This document shows, one piece after another, positions 24,417 to 36,673 of a stretch of DNA of 64,000 bases. How positions within the stretch are numbered: the stretch's first letter is position 1; the number at the start of each line of letters is the position of its first letter. The notes beneath the pieces are model-generated. The model did no database searches. It worked only from the letters and a program-made list of their open reading frames with translations, and was not told the origin of the DNA. The stretch covers positions 65,303,666 to 65,367,665 of the forward strand of contig OY288251.1 in the NCBI GenBank assembly GCA_958450325.1, given 5' to 3'. Made by a program: the position numbers and the translations under genes. The DNA is from Agrostemma githago (lineage: Eukaryota > Streptophyta > Magnoliopsida > Caryophyllales > Caryophyllaceae).

Positions 24417-24826
24417 ACTCCCTCCGTTCCAATAGATAGTTCACATTTGTTTTATGGACAAAATTTAATCCAGTGGGAGAAAATTAATACTCCCTCCGAG
24501 TCTGACTTATGTTCTCTCTTTTTATTTTGGACCGAATCATTTTTTATTCCCTATTTTCTTTTTAAGTCATGAATATGTGACTTCTATTCACCCATTTATT
24601 TCTCTCTCTTCCTCCTTCATTTCCGAGCAACACATTCCTATACCATTATTTTTTCCCCAAAACCATAGGGAACATATCATAGACTCGGAGAGAGTATTTG
24701 TTTATTACTCCGTAGAAAATAAAAAGTAGAGGGTAATAAAACTTTACCAAAAAGGAAAGTGTGAATTATTGACTAATACACCCAAAAGAGAAAAATGTGA
24801 ACTATTGACTGAGATAGGGAGATATT
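24417..24826. mobile_element. Stowaway MITE containing a second Stowaway MITE
   Basis: The outer element begins tactccctccgttccaatag and continues atagttcacattt. Its right end holds the inverse (aaatgtgaactattgac... tagggaga). The inner element, about 24489-24697, begins ctccctccgagtctgactta and ends with the inverse (catagactcggagagag), with TA on each side. The inner one must be the younger. Confidence 0.7.
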
Positions 24827-25013
24827 TTTTTTTTTTTGAATTTTTATGATTTATCATAAAAAATATGGAGTAATTTATATAATTACTCCGTTCAATTTTA
24901 TAAATATTGGTTTATTGTTGATTGTTTCCTTGATTATTTTTTTCCATATTGAAAAATTAGAGTTATAGAAGGAAAACTTTTGATGAGTAATTAGCCCATA
25001 AACAAGTGTTAGG

Positions 25014-25504
25014 GGTGTTTGTTTCGTGCATAGGTTTAGATTTGGAATGAGAAATCATATCAAGGTGGTATCGGGTGGTATCGGTTTAATAATTGACTAG
25101 TGTCAATAATCTTCAAAAACGGTATTTCTAACCTATGCCCACTAGGCACATGTTAAAACCTTAATTAAGAAAACATTATCAAGTTTATTACGTAAGTAGG
25201 TAAATATAAGTTAACATTTCAATTTTTTCATGACATATCTTTCATAATGTTTCCTTAATTAAGTTTTTAGCAAGTGCCAAGTGAACACGGGTTAGAAAAA
25301 CTGATATTCTATTTACAATATTTCGTAAAAGTACCATTTTTTTTTGTTAATTTGATACACATGGTTATCAATCTCATACCCAAGACCTCATGGGTTTGAA
25401 GTATGGGTATGAAAATCATTTTTTTTGCAAACAAACGTAAGGTATGAGGTTAGGTCATTCCAAACCCATACCTTATACCCAAAAGTGATCAACCAAACGC
25501 CCCC
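25014..25504. mobile_element. Tourist/PIF-Harbinger-like MITE
   Basis: The left end is ggggtgtttgtttcgtg and the complement of the right end is gggggcgtttggttgatc. The direct repeat tta stands on both sides (25011-25013 and 25505-25507), the target of PIF/Harbinger elements. Inner inverted segments (cataggtttag... and ...cataccttatacccaa) extend the symmetry. There is no coding capacity. Confidence 0.7.
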
Positions 25505-25611
25505 TTAGTTCCCTTGGTAGAGTAAGGGGAGATAAATAGTCTCTCCGTTCCGTTCATTTGTTTGACTTTTATATTCACTGTGAGAAGTATTTTAATCAAA
25601 GACAACCGAAT

Positions 25612-25860
25612 TAGGGTTCGTTTGGTTCAATATGGGAAGATTGAATTACCGGGAACTATGAATCACCGGAAATTTACATTTAAGATGAATTAGTAAAATG
25701 TGTTTGGTTCGTATGCTGGAACTCAATTCATGCAGAAAGTTTAACTTACCAAGAGGGGCCTTGGTAAGCAACTTCCCACATGATGGAGGAAATAAATTCA
25801 TGTGGTAAGTTCCACTTCCCATGATTTGGGCAACCAAACAAGAGTCTAGTTTTCAACTTC
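25612..25860. repeat. Possible degraded MITE
   Basis: The sequence agggttcgtttggttcaa at the left and gggcaaccaaacaagag at the right are weak inverted partners, with mirrored aacttccca/tgggaag motifs between them. The ends are uncertain and no target duplication was found. Confidence 0.35.
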
Positions 25861-25963
25861 CCATGAATTTCAATTTCCCATGAATTCCAACTTCCCAAGA
25901 ATTTCCCATGGATGTGGAATACTTGAACATGGGGAACGTGAGTGTGAGGAATGACCATATGAA

Positions 25964-26703
25964 GTGAGTGAATTACAATTTGGGGAAGATTTAAGGGCCT
26001 CCCCTTGGAAGACGAATAAAACAGGGGTATCAATAAAGCCAATGAAGGGGAGAACTTTACAACAGGACTTTGATGAGGAGCAAAAGCGGAGAGAGGACGA
26101 AATAGTGGCAAATTTGGTCAAAAAGTTACAAACCATATCGATGCAAGGGAAAGGTGGTGTGAGGCAGAAGGGTAGGGGAGCTGATGTGGGTGGGAGAGTA
26201 GGCGGTGATAGAAGAGGAAGAGATGAAGAAGAGGGGCGGGGGGATGTAGAAGGTGCAGGGTGCCTGAGTGTTCTTAATGTTGAACATGATCAACCCCTGG
26301 TTGGAATTAATTTGGAAGGCGACATGCTGTTTGATCACAGGGAGTAATGGGGAGTAGTGAACAAGACCTAAGCGAACCTAGGACTACGGCCTCTGTGGAT
26401 ATTGGCTGCCCGATAACAGAGACTGGAGGAGGAAGGTCCGGGAGGGGAGACTTGACAAGCAAGGAGGTAGGGAGGCGCTTTATCAAGGTGATCAAGAAAG
26501 GTGGGGCCCCGAGAGAGGAGAAGAGAGACATAGGGGCGAGAGTGTGTGTGAGAAACAAACGTAAACAGGAGGGTGAAGGGGATGTGATGGGTAACAACAA
26601 CACGGAGTGTCAGGTAAAGAGGAAGTGTAAAGTCGAGGAGGGTCAAGATTTTACCATGCAAGTAGCGGATGCTGGCGAAGACCAGCACCACGAACAACAA
26701 TGA
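25964..26703 (+). pseudogene. LINE ORF1-like region
   Basis: Two short frames, 25964-26347 and 26347-26703, touch at taatg and are rich in Arg, Glu and Gly with basic stretches (KKGGAPREEKRDIG, VRNKRKQEGEG). The DUF4283 and zinc-knuckle domains usual for plant L1 ORF1 are not visible, so this is probably the distal part of a 5'-truncated ORF1. Its stop overlaps the ORF2 start as atga at 26700-26703. Confidence 0.55.
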
Positions 26704-29628
26704 AAATACTAAGTTGGAACTGTCAAGGGTTGGGCAACCCCTTGACGGTGAGCTCCCTCCGGGATAGGTGTTGGAGGGAGGGCCCGAACATCGTTTTCGT
26801 TATAGAAACGATGATTAGTAGTAGTGATTTAGAGGATGTCAGAAATAAATGTGATTTTAATAAGGGTCTTTGTCTTAGTAGTGTAGGGCGGTCAGGAGGC
26901 CTGGGCATGTGGTGGCGTGACATCGACGCTGAGCTCCTTACCTATGATGCGCATCATGCTTGCATTGAGATGAATGAGAGGCGAGATAAAAAATGGTGGG
27001 CTATTGGGGTGTACGGGCGGCCAGAGGCGCATAATAAGTCTTAAACGTGGGAAATGCTACGTAGGCTATGTGAGGGATGTGAGTACCCGATTGTTTGTTT
27101 TGGTGATTTCAACGAGATTCTTAGTCCTGACGAGAAGGAAGGAGGTGGGGCTAGAGGCGAGAGACAAATGGATGTTTTCAGATTGACTCTTGATGATTGT
27201 GCTTTACGTGATTTAGGGTACCGAGGGAACATTTTTACCTGGCAGAGGGGTCGTGATGTGGGTAATGTTTTCCGAGAGAGACTTGACCGAGGAGTTGCGA
27301 ACTCTGCGCGGGTTGAATTATTCCCGAATGTTGTTGTCCAGAATTGCCCTATCTATGCGTTGGATCATGCACCTATAATTATAAGTCACGCGGATAACCC
27401 ACACAGGCGAGCGGGACGGAGATGTTTCCGTTTTGAGCCTTTCTGGCTATCGGAACCAGAATGTTATGATGCTGTGAGAGACGCTTGGCGTAATGGGAGT
27501 GGAGGAAGGATCACGGATAACATTGAGAGTTGTTCGGGTCAAATTTCCAGATGGTCCAGGGAGAAAGTTGGGGACGTGAAGAAAAAGCTTCGAGATAAGG
27601 AAAATGAGTTGGGTCAATGGCAGAAGAGGCCCACGACTAGTGCTATGATTGATCGGTGCAGCGTTTTAGTGGCGGAACTAGACACCCTTCGAAAACAAGC
27701 TGAGACTTACTGGTTTACTCAGGCAAGGACGAATGAGCTACGAGACGGAGATAAGAACACAGCCTATTTACATCACAACGCGAGTCAGCGTCGTAAGCGC
27801 AGCTATATACATGACATGGAAACGGAGGATGGGACGTGGCTTACAGGGGAGCATGAGATTAGGGGCATTATCTATGAGTACTACAAGACTTTGTTCATGA
27901 CAGAAGGATCCAGGGGACACCAATCAGTGCTGGAGTGTGTTAGTAGCATCGTTACGGAAGATATGAATATGTCCTTGATGAGGCCTGTGACCGATGATGA
28001 GGTGAAAACAGCCTTGTTTGACATGCACCCTAACAATGCCCCGGGACCGGATGATATGCACACCCTCTTCTATCGGAAACATTGGAATATTGTGGGACCA
28101 GACATTTGTGATTTTGTCCGAAGTTGGTGGGAAAATGGGGATGATTTGAGCTATATCAATAAAACATCGGTCGTGCTTATTCCGAAGACGAGTGACCCGC
28201 GCAAGGTAACGAAATTCCGCCCAATTAGTTTATGTAACGTCATTTATAAGATTGTGTCCAAATTCATGGCTAATCGCTTGAAGGGCATTATGAATTATAT
28301 TGTGACGGAGGAGAAGAGTGCTTTTACCCCGGGTCGACTAATTACGAATAATGCTATTATTGCGTTTGAAATTTTCCATCCGATGAAGAGAGGTGGAGAA
28401 GGTCGAACTGGTAACGTGGCACTTAAACTTGATATGAGTAAAGCTTATGATCGGGTGGAATGAAATTTTCTCGAGGCAATGATGCGTCAGTTGGGTTTTG
28501 CGGAGAGATGGGTACAACCAATTATGGGGTGTGTTTCAACTGTGAATCATGCTTTTTTTGGTGAACGGGGAACTTACTGGAGAAATTCGGTCTACTCGGG
28601 GGCTCAGACAGGGTGACCCTATTTCCCCGTATCTGTTCTTACTTTGTGCAGACGCTTTCTCATATCTGATTAGACGAGCTGCGGAGGAGCGGAAAATACA
28701 CGGTGTGAGGATTTGTCGGGGAGCACCTCGTGCGTCTCACCTATTTTTTGCTGATGACTATATTATTTTTTCTAGAGCAACGGTGGAGGAATGCTCGAGG
28801 TTAGCTAACTTGATTAGCCAGTATGAAAGAGCATCGGGTCAGAAAATTAATTATTCTAAGACGGAAGTTGTCTTTAGTAAGAAGGTCATGACACAAAATA
28901 GGGTGGATATCAGGAGAATTTGGGGGCCAGGGAGGTCAACAGACACGAAAAATATCTTGGCCTACCTACGATTATTGGGCGATCTAAGAAGGCGATTTTC
29001 GCTTGTCTTAAGGAACGTATTTGGAAGAAAGTCCGTGGATGGAAGGAGAAGTTGCTCTCTAAACCCGGGAGAGAAGTGCTAATTAAGGCGTTGGCTCAAT
29101 CTGTCCCGACCTATATGATGAGTATTTTTTCTCTACCTGAGGGAACAATCGAGGAAATTCACTCTGTCATGGCCAGGTTCTGTTGGGGTTCTTCGGACAC
29201 TAAACTTAAAATTCACTGGACAACTTGGAGTAAGCTTTGTGTTCCTAAGAAGGAGGGAGGGATGGGGTTCAGGGATTTACGAGCCTTTAATCAGGCTCTT
29301 TTGGCCAAACAGGCCTGGAGGTTGCTGATATACCCGCATTCCTTTGTGGCACGAGTTCTGAAAGCCCGTTATTATAAGAATGATGAAGTGTTGGAGGCTC
29401 GACGGGGCTACGACCCGAGCTATTGCTGGCGGAGTATATGGGGAGCGAAGTCTTTGCTCCTCGAAGGGTTGAAATGGAGAGTGGGTAATAGGCGGAGTAT
29501 AAATGTGTGGAGTGAGGCATGGCTCCCGGGAAACACGCCGAGTCGAATCCCGACACCTAATCTCGAGGCTGACCCCAATATGACAGTTGCAGATTTTATT
29601 GTTCAGGACAATGGCGTATGGTTTCCCG

Positions 29629-32627
29629 TGTAACCGCCCTAAATTTTTGCGACCAAAATAGAAGAATAAAACCGGAAAATTTAAAGTCGTTACTCCGCAC
29701 TTAGCTCATAAGACCAAATGCAAGGCAAAAGAATAGTATAAGAATTAAAAAGAAATATAAATCCGATAAATAAGTAAATGAAAACGTTGCAGCGGAAGAC
29801 TTAAGTCTCACAAAATTCAAAACGGTTTAAAACAACTTCAACCAAAATTCAATATAAATATAAATAGTTCGGAGGTAAATGTTAAATAATAAAATCCTTC
29901 TTCGCTCAGCATCCCGAACCAAATGCACCCATGCAACATATTAAGTGTACCTATCAACTGTACCCAAAACACAAATAGGTACAGGTTCCAGCGGGGGAAC
30001 GACCCAAAACAAAAGGACGTCAGCAAAGCTAAGTAAAATATATTATATTGAAAACGTAACACAATAATTATAATTTGTAGTAGACTGAAATCAGAGTTAA
30101 ATATCACTGTCTCGATACCAAACCAAAAGTATTGTGAAAACAGTAGTAAAAACCAAAACCAACCAAATTATATTGTCACCACCTGTGTGCCAAGGTCCTA
30201 CTCTTTTTGCACGGTCTAGAGGTACCACCTATGCTTAGCTAGACTTACTATAATGCGCACTATTCACATTTGGGCAGTCAGTAGGATGAGGCTGCCAAAG
30301 GAGAAAGTCTAACTACCTAGCAAGTGGGGACCGGAAAACCCCACTTAACACAACTCGGGCCAGGAGTTCAGTTTCGGGACAAAATCTCAGGGACGTCTCA
30401 AACGCACCTTAAACCTCATATACCAACAGAGCTCCCAGAGTCTGTTATAACCACAAAAAATTGTACTAAAATAATACCAATATATGACTTGTGTCACAAA
30501 ATTTCAATATCCAAAATATCACAAGAGTATTATAAAAATTCATCATTGATAAAATAATTATAAAACCGTTTCAAAAATATAATTTAAACTGAACATGCTA
30601 TTTACTTAAAGGTGAAAAAGTTAAAACGTCATTACCTCTTGAGACGATAAGTCCAAGCTAATATTATTCCAAGAATTCTTTCTCCACGGACCCACAAGCT
30701 ACAAATAAAATAAATTGGTTCAATAATCTATAGCTAAAGTGGACGTGACCCTAACTTAATATATCTCACATGGACCTAACGCAATAGATCAATCTCCCAA
30801 CATACTTAGTTGCCAACTATCACCCCGAAACTAATTTACTTACTACCCAAACTCTAGAGTTACGATTTCGAACTCAACCCGATTAAAATCCCAAATCATT
30901 ATAGACTAGTTGAATAATGAATAAAACCAAAACTCACGGCAAGAAAGAAATAATTCACACCCCTGTATCAGCACTGCATCATCGCTGCGTCATCCTCAAG
31001 CTTAACAATTTCAATTGCTACGGATATGCCCAAATCACTTTTAACCCTAGTTTAATAAAACCCAATCAACCGACATACTAATCACTAGGGCTGTCCAAAA
31101 ACCGGGTCGGACCGGAAATTAGACCGGCCCGGACCGGAATAATGAAGACCGGACTGGAAAAAGTAAATTCAGGGTCAGGTTCCGGTCCAAGGAAATCTGG
31201 AATTCAGGGTTCTGGTCCGGACCGGGTCAGACCCGGAATTAACCGGTCCAGACCGGTTGACCCTGTTTTGGCATTAGGTTTGGGCGTTTGGGCTCTTAGT
31301 AACAAAGGCCCACTCCATGACTCCAGTACTCCATCACCAATTCACCACTTTCAGCCATCAAACATTCAAACCCTAAATCCCCCTTTCATCGGCAACCCTA
31401 GATCCCGCCTCCGACTCTTTGAGCTCCGGCCATCAGCAACCCTAGATCCCGCCTCCGACTCAGTACTCACATTCATTCATCCTTTCGAAACCCTAAATCC
31501 CATTTCCTTCCTCTGATTCTCCGGCAACGTTCATTTTCCTCCGGCGTCTCCTTCCGACGACATTTATCTTCTTCTGGGGTCTCCTTCCGACGACGTTCAT
31601 ATTCTTCCGGCGCCATTCATTACGATTCTGATTTTCCGGTTTGTTCTGACTCCTTCCGACGACGTTCATATTCTTCCGTCTCCTTCTGACTTTAATTTCT
31701 TTGAATGATTTTTTAATTTGGGTGAGATTGAACTATGAAGACATAAGCAATGAAAATCTGTAATAGTACTGCATGTACAGTACATGTAAAAGACCAAACA
31801 GGGTCCAACCGGTCCGGACCCGGTTTGGACCCGAAATTTTCAGGGTCGGTCTAGGGTTGGTGTTTTCTGATTTTGGGTCAGGGTCGGAGAAATTTACTAT
31901 TCCGGTTCAGGGTCAAACAGGGTCCGGTCCGGGTCGGTCTGGGTCTGGACCGATGCACAGCCCTACTAATCACCCCAAATTTCTATCCCGACAAAGTTTG
32001 ATACTAATTGAAACTTTCACAAAGAAGAAATCACTAATCCATGAGACACAATACTAGAATCGGAATAACCCGGTACCAACAAATTGTTTGACACGATGTC
32101 TCTTAATCCGACCCATGATATTATAAAATGAAATCGATTTATAAAATTGCACAAAACAAACTTTAAATAACCTAGGATTAGTAAAAGTTGATACTTACAA
32201 ATAATCTGATATTGAAAAAGGGACAAGAAGCAATCGGATGGAATCAAACGGTGATTGATTGTCGGAAACCGAGAACAAAAGAGGGGAGAGAGCAGCGCGT
32301 CAATTGGCAGTGTGATAAAATTTAGCTTGAAAGATGGGAAAAAGACACGGTGGGGAGGTATAAATAGATGTTAGGTTTCTTTTTTTTTGTATTGTTTTGT
32401 TTGTGTTTGACTCGAAATTGAACTTGATACAAAGTCGATTTGTATATAACGTTCCACTTTTAAAAATAGCCAAAACCAATTTGTAATAAGATGACCCAAA
32501 ATACTTTAAATTTTATAATGACATCAAAAATATTTGTTAAATAATGAGGTGTTACATTATTGACCCAAAATACTTTAAATAATGACCCAAGCTTTATAAT
32601 TGACTCGGAAAATAACGAGGTGTTACA
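29629..32627 (-). mobile_element. Solo LTR, copy 2 (inverted), with internal hAT insertion
   Basis: On the - strand it starts tgtaacacctcgttatttt and ends ttagggcggttaca, like the copy at 18158-20207. It is flanked by a perfect 5-bp repeat tcccg (29624-29628 and 32628-32632) and sits in LINE ORF2. Its 2999 bp includes 880 bp of hAT element plus the duplicated target, so the LTR alone is close in length to copy 1. Shared blocks include the cctgtacctatttgtgtttt region and the (tgatga)-rich region. The two copies have diverged substantially. Confidence 0.85.
31086..31965. mobile_element. hAT-like non-autonomous element
   Basis: The terminal repeats are tagggctgtcc at the left and the inverse of gcacagcccta at the right. 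The perfect 8-bp direct repeat ctaatcac lies outside both ends (31078-31085 and 31966-31973). Eight-bp duplications and TAGGG-type ends are typical of hAT elements. Both subterminal regions are packed with ggtccggaccgg-type palindromes. The middle (31290-31720) is C/T-rich with internal tandem repeats and resembles a plant 5' leader. No transposase is encoded. Confidence 0.8.
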
Positions 32628-34026
32628 TCCCGTGAAACTATATGACATTCTGAACCCAATAGATGCTCGTAATGCCTTATCCATTACCATTAGCTCGGAG
32701 CTTCCAGATGACTTGCTCTTTTGGTGGCCGACCCGGGATGGCCTGTTCACTGTTCGATCTGCTTATAAGCTGGCAAAAAGATGATTTGCGTGACAGCATA
32801 CAACCCACAGAAATGAGGAGGAGATGCAGCTGTGGAGACAAGTTTGACATCCCACTCTCCCTCCCAAGCTTGCCCATTTTATATAGAGAGCTTGTCGAGG
32901 TACGTTGCCTGTCCGACAGAGGTTAGTTGCTCGACATATCCTGGATGACCCCCAATGTCGCCTCTGTAATTTGGAACCTGAATCTGAAGTCCATACTCTG
33001 TTTCGCTGCCCAGCTACTGCTGTTTTTTGGAGCGAGAGTAACTTTGTTGACCTGTTGATTTCTATGCCTGAGGACGACTGTTGTGCTGCTCTAAAATGGA
33101 TGCTACAAAGGCTTGCTACTAGTGAGGAGAGACGTGACTTTATGACACAGGCCTGGGCAACGTGGACATGGCGCAACGCTTGTATCTATAAGGAAACGCC
33201 GCTTCCTCCGCTAGTGGTCCTCTCGGGTTTCATACGCCTCGTGGAGGATTACTCCGTGTATGCTGGGCGTGTGGGGATGACAAGTAAGCCAATGCAAGAT
33301 GTGGGAAATGCCAAGTGGAGCCGACCTACAACGGGATGGATCAAATTAAATGCCGATGCAACTCTATTTGGACAAGATGAGGTGGGGTTGGGTTTTGTTT
33401 GTCGGGATGCTCGAGGTCAAATCTTGAAGGCTGGAAGCAAGCGACTCCGAGCTAGGTGGACGATTGAGATCGCGGAGGCCCGAGCGTTAATCTTTGGCCT
33501 GAACCATTTGAGCACGGAGCGAGATAAAAGCCTGATTCTGGAAAGCGATGCTATTTCTGTGACAAGTGCGATAAACTCCGGTGTGGTATTTCGAAGCCCC
33601 TTTGGTTTGTGTCTTGACCGAATTAACGGATTATTAAATTATTTTTCTCGTTTTAAGTGTGTGCATGTGAGACGGGAGGGTAATACGGTTGCTCATTTTA
33701 TAGCTCGGTTCTGCCCCTCTGAGGGAGATGAAGTTGTATTTGAGACAAATATTCCGTCACCTATTTCTGAGTTGGCAGAAATTGATTTAATATAATCCCG
33801 CCCGCTTTCTCTAAAAAAATAATGGAAAAAAAACCTTATTAGAATAGAATATGTAAATATTCTTTTTTGATATTCTTTGTATATCTTTAGTGATAATATT
33901 TGTATATTATAATGTTTCCGTAATTGACTCGAACACCGTTACCTTGAGTTTGTAACTTGTATGTATATGTATGTATGTGTGTGTGTTTATTGAATGAATG
34001 AGAAGGCACGCGATTGCATTCCTTTA

Positions 34027-34038
34027 TGGTATCAGAGC
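34027..34038 (+). other. Primer binding site (tRNA-iMet type)
   Basis: The sequence tggtatcagagc directly after the 5' LTR matches the complement of the 3' end of plant initiator tRNA-Met, the standard primer of Copia elements. Confidence 0.85.
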
Positions 34039-34131
34039 AAAATTCGATCCAACTCTAATTTTCCAAATCCCTTTCTCTCACTTGCAGCGGCACTCTCAAT
34101 CTCAATTCCTCTGTTTCTTTCTTTCAATCAC

Positions 34132-36540
34132 CATGACAAACACACCCCTCCACTCCGTCTTCACCCTCACCAGTATCAAGCACTATGTTCCCATTGTCCT
34201 AAAAAATTAATAAAAAACGTTCCAATGTGATAACGGCCGCGAATATGATAATTCCCATTAATGGGTCTCCAATTTCGCCTCTCATGTCCTCACACGTCGT
34301 CTCAAAATAGCAAAGCTGAACGCAAATTACGCACCCTAAATAATACGGTGCAGACTCTTCTCTTGCACGCTCACACGCCCCCATCGTTTTGACATTATGC
34401 CCTTTCGATGGCTACTTACCTCCACAATATTTTACCTAGCAAAGCTAACACCTTCGAGTCCCCCACCTTTAGCCTATAACGTAAACACCCTACCTACGAC
34501 CACATTCGTACGTTCGGTTGCTTATATTACCCTAACTTACCATTATCCTCCATCCATAAACTCGATGTTTGGTCTATGCCTTGTGTCTTTTTTTGGTTTT
34601 CCTCCTAATCATCGTGGCTATACCTGTCTTGACCTTAGCTCCAATAAAATCATCGTCTCTCCTCACGTTACTTTTGACGAGCGCATCTTCCCATTTTAAA
34701 ATATATACACTCCTAAACCACAATCATATACCTTCCTCGATACTGATGTTAACCCTATTGTTGCTGCCCAACTCCGTGGCCAACAACCCTTCACCCGGTC
34801 GAGCCCTCCCACGATTGTGTATTCCCGTCGCCCTCGTCCTCCCTTAACACCACTTCTCTGACGGCACAATCCACCTCTCCCGTGCGCTCCCCCTCTCACT
34901 CTCCTTCACCGGATCCCCCCCTCCGAATCATCCGATGCAGACTGGGAGCAAGCACGACATTTTCTACCCTAAACAGCCTTTCGGCCTTAGTGCCATAGTT
35001 CAACCCTCTCCAATTCCAAAAAATCCCCTTGATGCTCTTAAAGATCCCAACTGGAAGTTTGCCATGGATGATGAATTTGCGGCTCTCATTAAAAATGAGA
35101 CTTGGGTCCTGGTCCCCCGTCCCCCCGATGTCAATGTTAATCGTTGTATGTGGTTGTTTAAGCATAAATTTAAGTCTAACGGTGAGCTAGAGTGGCATAA
35201 ATCTCGTCTTGTTGTTAAAGACAGGTCACAACAGGTTGGGATCGACTGCGACGAAATGTTCAGTCCCGTCGTCAAACCAGCTACTATCCGTACTGTTCTT
35301 AGCTTGGCCGTGTCAAAAAATTGGTCCATCCACCAATTGGACGTCAAGAATGTCTTCTTACATGAACATTTAGCTGAGACCGTCTACATGGATCAACCTC
35401 CCGGGTTTCGAGATAACACGTCCTGCTCATGTTTGCCTTCTTAAGAAGTCCTTATACGGTTTGAAGCAGGCACCCCGTGCATGGTATCATCGATTCGCGT
35501 CATACGTTGCCCGGCTTGGCTTTACCCACAACACGTGTGATCATTATTTGTTTATTCTTCGTCGAGGTACCGACACTGCTTTTATTTTACTCTACGTTGA
35601 TGACATTATTTTGGTTACCTCTTCGGACACTCTGAGGCACAACATCATCGCCCAGCTCTGCATCGAGTTTGCCATGACTAACCTCAGTCCCTTGAGCTTT
35701 TTTCTTGGCATATCTGTTGTCCGTCGTAAGACGAGCCTATTTCTCTCTCAAGAAAAGTTTGGAGGTGAAATTCTTCAACGGGCGAGTATGTCAAATTGAA
35801 AACCCGCCCACATACCCGTTGACACCAATGCCAAACTCGACGAAACTGACGGCCCCCTTATTGCCGACGCCACTACTTATCGTAGTCTCGTCGGTACCCT
35901 AGAGTATCTTACTTTCACTCGTCCCGACATTTCTTATGTCGTTCAGCAGGTGTGTCTTCATATGCATGCTCCCCGGGAACCTCACCTTGCTGCCTTGAAG
36001 TGTCTATTACGCTATGTCAAGGGCACTACCTCTCTCGGTCTCCACATCTCTCCGTCCCGACCCTCTAACCTTACCGCCTATACTGACGCGGACTGGGGTG
36101 GCTGTCTGAGTACTCGCCGGTCCACCTCGGGCTACTATGTCTACCTCGGTGATAATCTTCTCTCGTGTTCGTCAAAACGATAACCCACTCTCTCTCACTC
36201 GAGTACCGAGGGAGAATACCGAGGCGTCGCCAACGTCGTCGCTGAAGGTTGTTGGCTTCAAAATTTGCTACTCGAGCTATACTTCCCCCTCTACAAGGCT
36301 ACAATTGTCTATTGCTATAATGTCAGCACCATATACATCGCTGACAATCACGTCAACCACCAACGCACAAAACACATTGAAATGGATATTCATTTTGTTC
36401 GTGAGAAGGTGGCTCTCGGTCAGATCAAAGTCCTTCATGTTTCTTCCTGTTACCTACTTACCGATATTTTCACTAAAGGGCTTCTTCAATTTCTCTTTGA
36501 TGATTTTCGGTCCAGTCTCAACATCCGTCAACCTCTCGTT
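34132..36540 (+). pseudogene. Copia polyprotein remnant
   Basis: A short gag start (MTNTPLHSVFTLTSIKHYVP, 34132) is followed directly by the end of the integrase core (CDNGREYDN near 34215) and an integrase tail. RT runs from about 35030 (NPLDALKDPNWKFAMDDEF, VNRCMWLFKHKF, YVDDIILVTSS with the YVDD catalytic box near 35595). RNase H follows (TAYTDADWGGCLSTRRSTSGY near 36090, HQRTKHIEMDIHFVRE near 36370, LLTDIFTKGL). Stops and frameshifts interrupt it at about 34208, 34700, 35442, 35797 and 36182. It was once the gag-pol of the surrounding element. Confidence 0.85.
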
Positions 36541-36673
36541 TCGACTGTTAGTGATAATATTTGTATATTATAATGTTTCTGTAATTGACTCGAACACCGT
36601 CACCTCGAGTTTGTAACTTGTATATATACGCTTATTGAATGAATGAGAAGGCACGTGATTGCATTCCTTTACA

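Larger units (their letters stand above)
26700..33795 (+). pseudogene. LINE ORF2 (endonuclease, RT, RNase H), interrupted
   Basis: Start at 26700 (MKILSWNCQGLGNPLT). The APE-type endonuclease runs to about 27400 (ICFGDFNEIL-like motif, RERLDRG, LDHAPII). RT follows from about 28020 (NNAPGPDDMHT, KFRPISLCNVIYKI, TPGRLI, ALKLDMSKAYDRVE, then FFADDYIIFSRA with the FADD core). After the solo LTR come a Trp-rich linker (LFWWPTRDGLFTVRSAYKLA), a Cys/His region (CRLCNLEPESEVHTLFRCP) and an RNase H (WIKLNADATLFGQDEVGLGF, EARALIFGL, ESDA). Defects: TAA at 27042, TGA at 28461 after DRVE (where Trp is usual), a frameshift at an 8-9 T run near 28555, a frame change near 28950, and another near 32900. Confidence 0.85.
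25900..33832 (+). mobile_element. LINE (L1-type non-LTR retrotransposon), split and inactive
   Basis: One + strand element with an ORF1-like region, then ORF2 with endonuclease, reverse transcriptase, a C-terminal zinc-knuckle region and an RNase H. It ends in A-rich sequence (aaaaaaataatggaaaaaaaa, 33812-33832). A 2999-bp solo LTR (29629-32627) splits ORF2. The left boundary is not sharp, because no target duplication was identified, so the 5' end may be truncated. A C-terminal RNase H of the bacterial/plant type is characteristic of plant L1 elements. Confidence 0.85.
33885..36673 (+). mobile_element. Internally deleted Copia element with short LTRs
   Basis: The 5' LTR (about 33885-34026) and 3' LTR (36546-36673) share gtgataatatttgtatatta, ttgactcgaacaccgt and gaatgaatgagaaggcacg. 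The 5' copy is somewhat longer through a tgtatgtatgtgtgtg expansion. A primer site tggtatcagagc (34027-34038) follows the 5' LTR, the usual iMet-tRNA site of Copia elements. The total of about 2.8 kb shows that most of gag and part of integrase are missing. The start of the 5' LTR is mutated (ct where tg is expected). No clear target repeat is seen. Confidence 0.85.
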
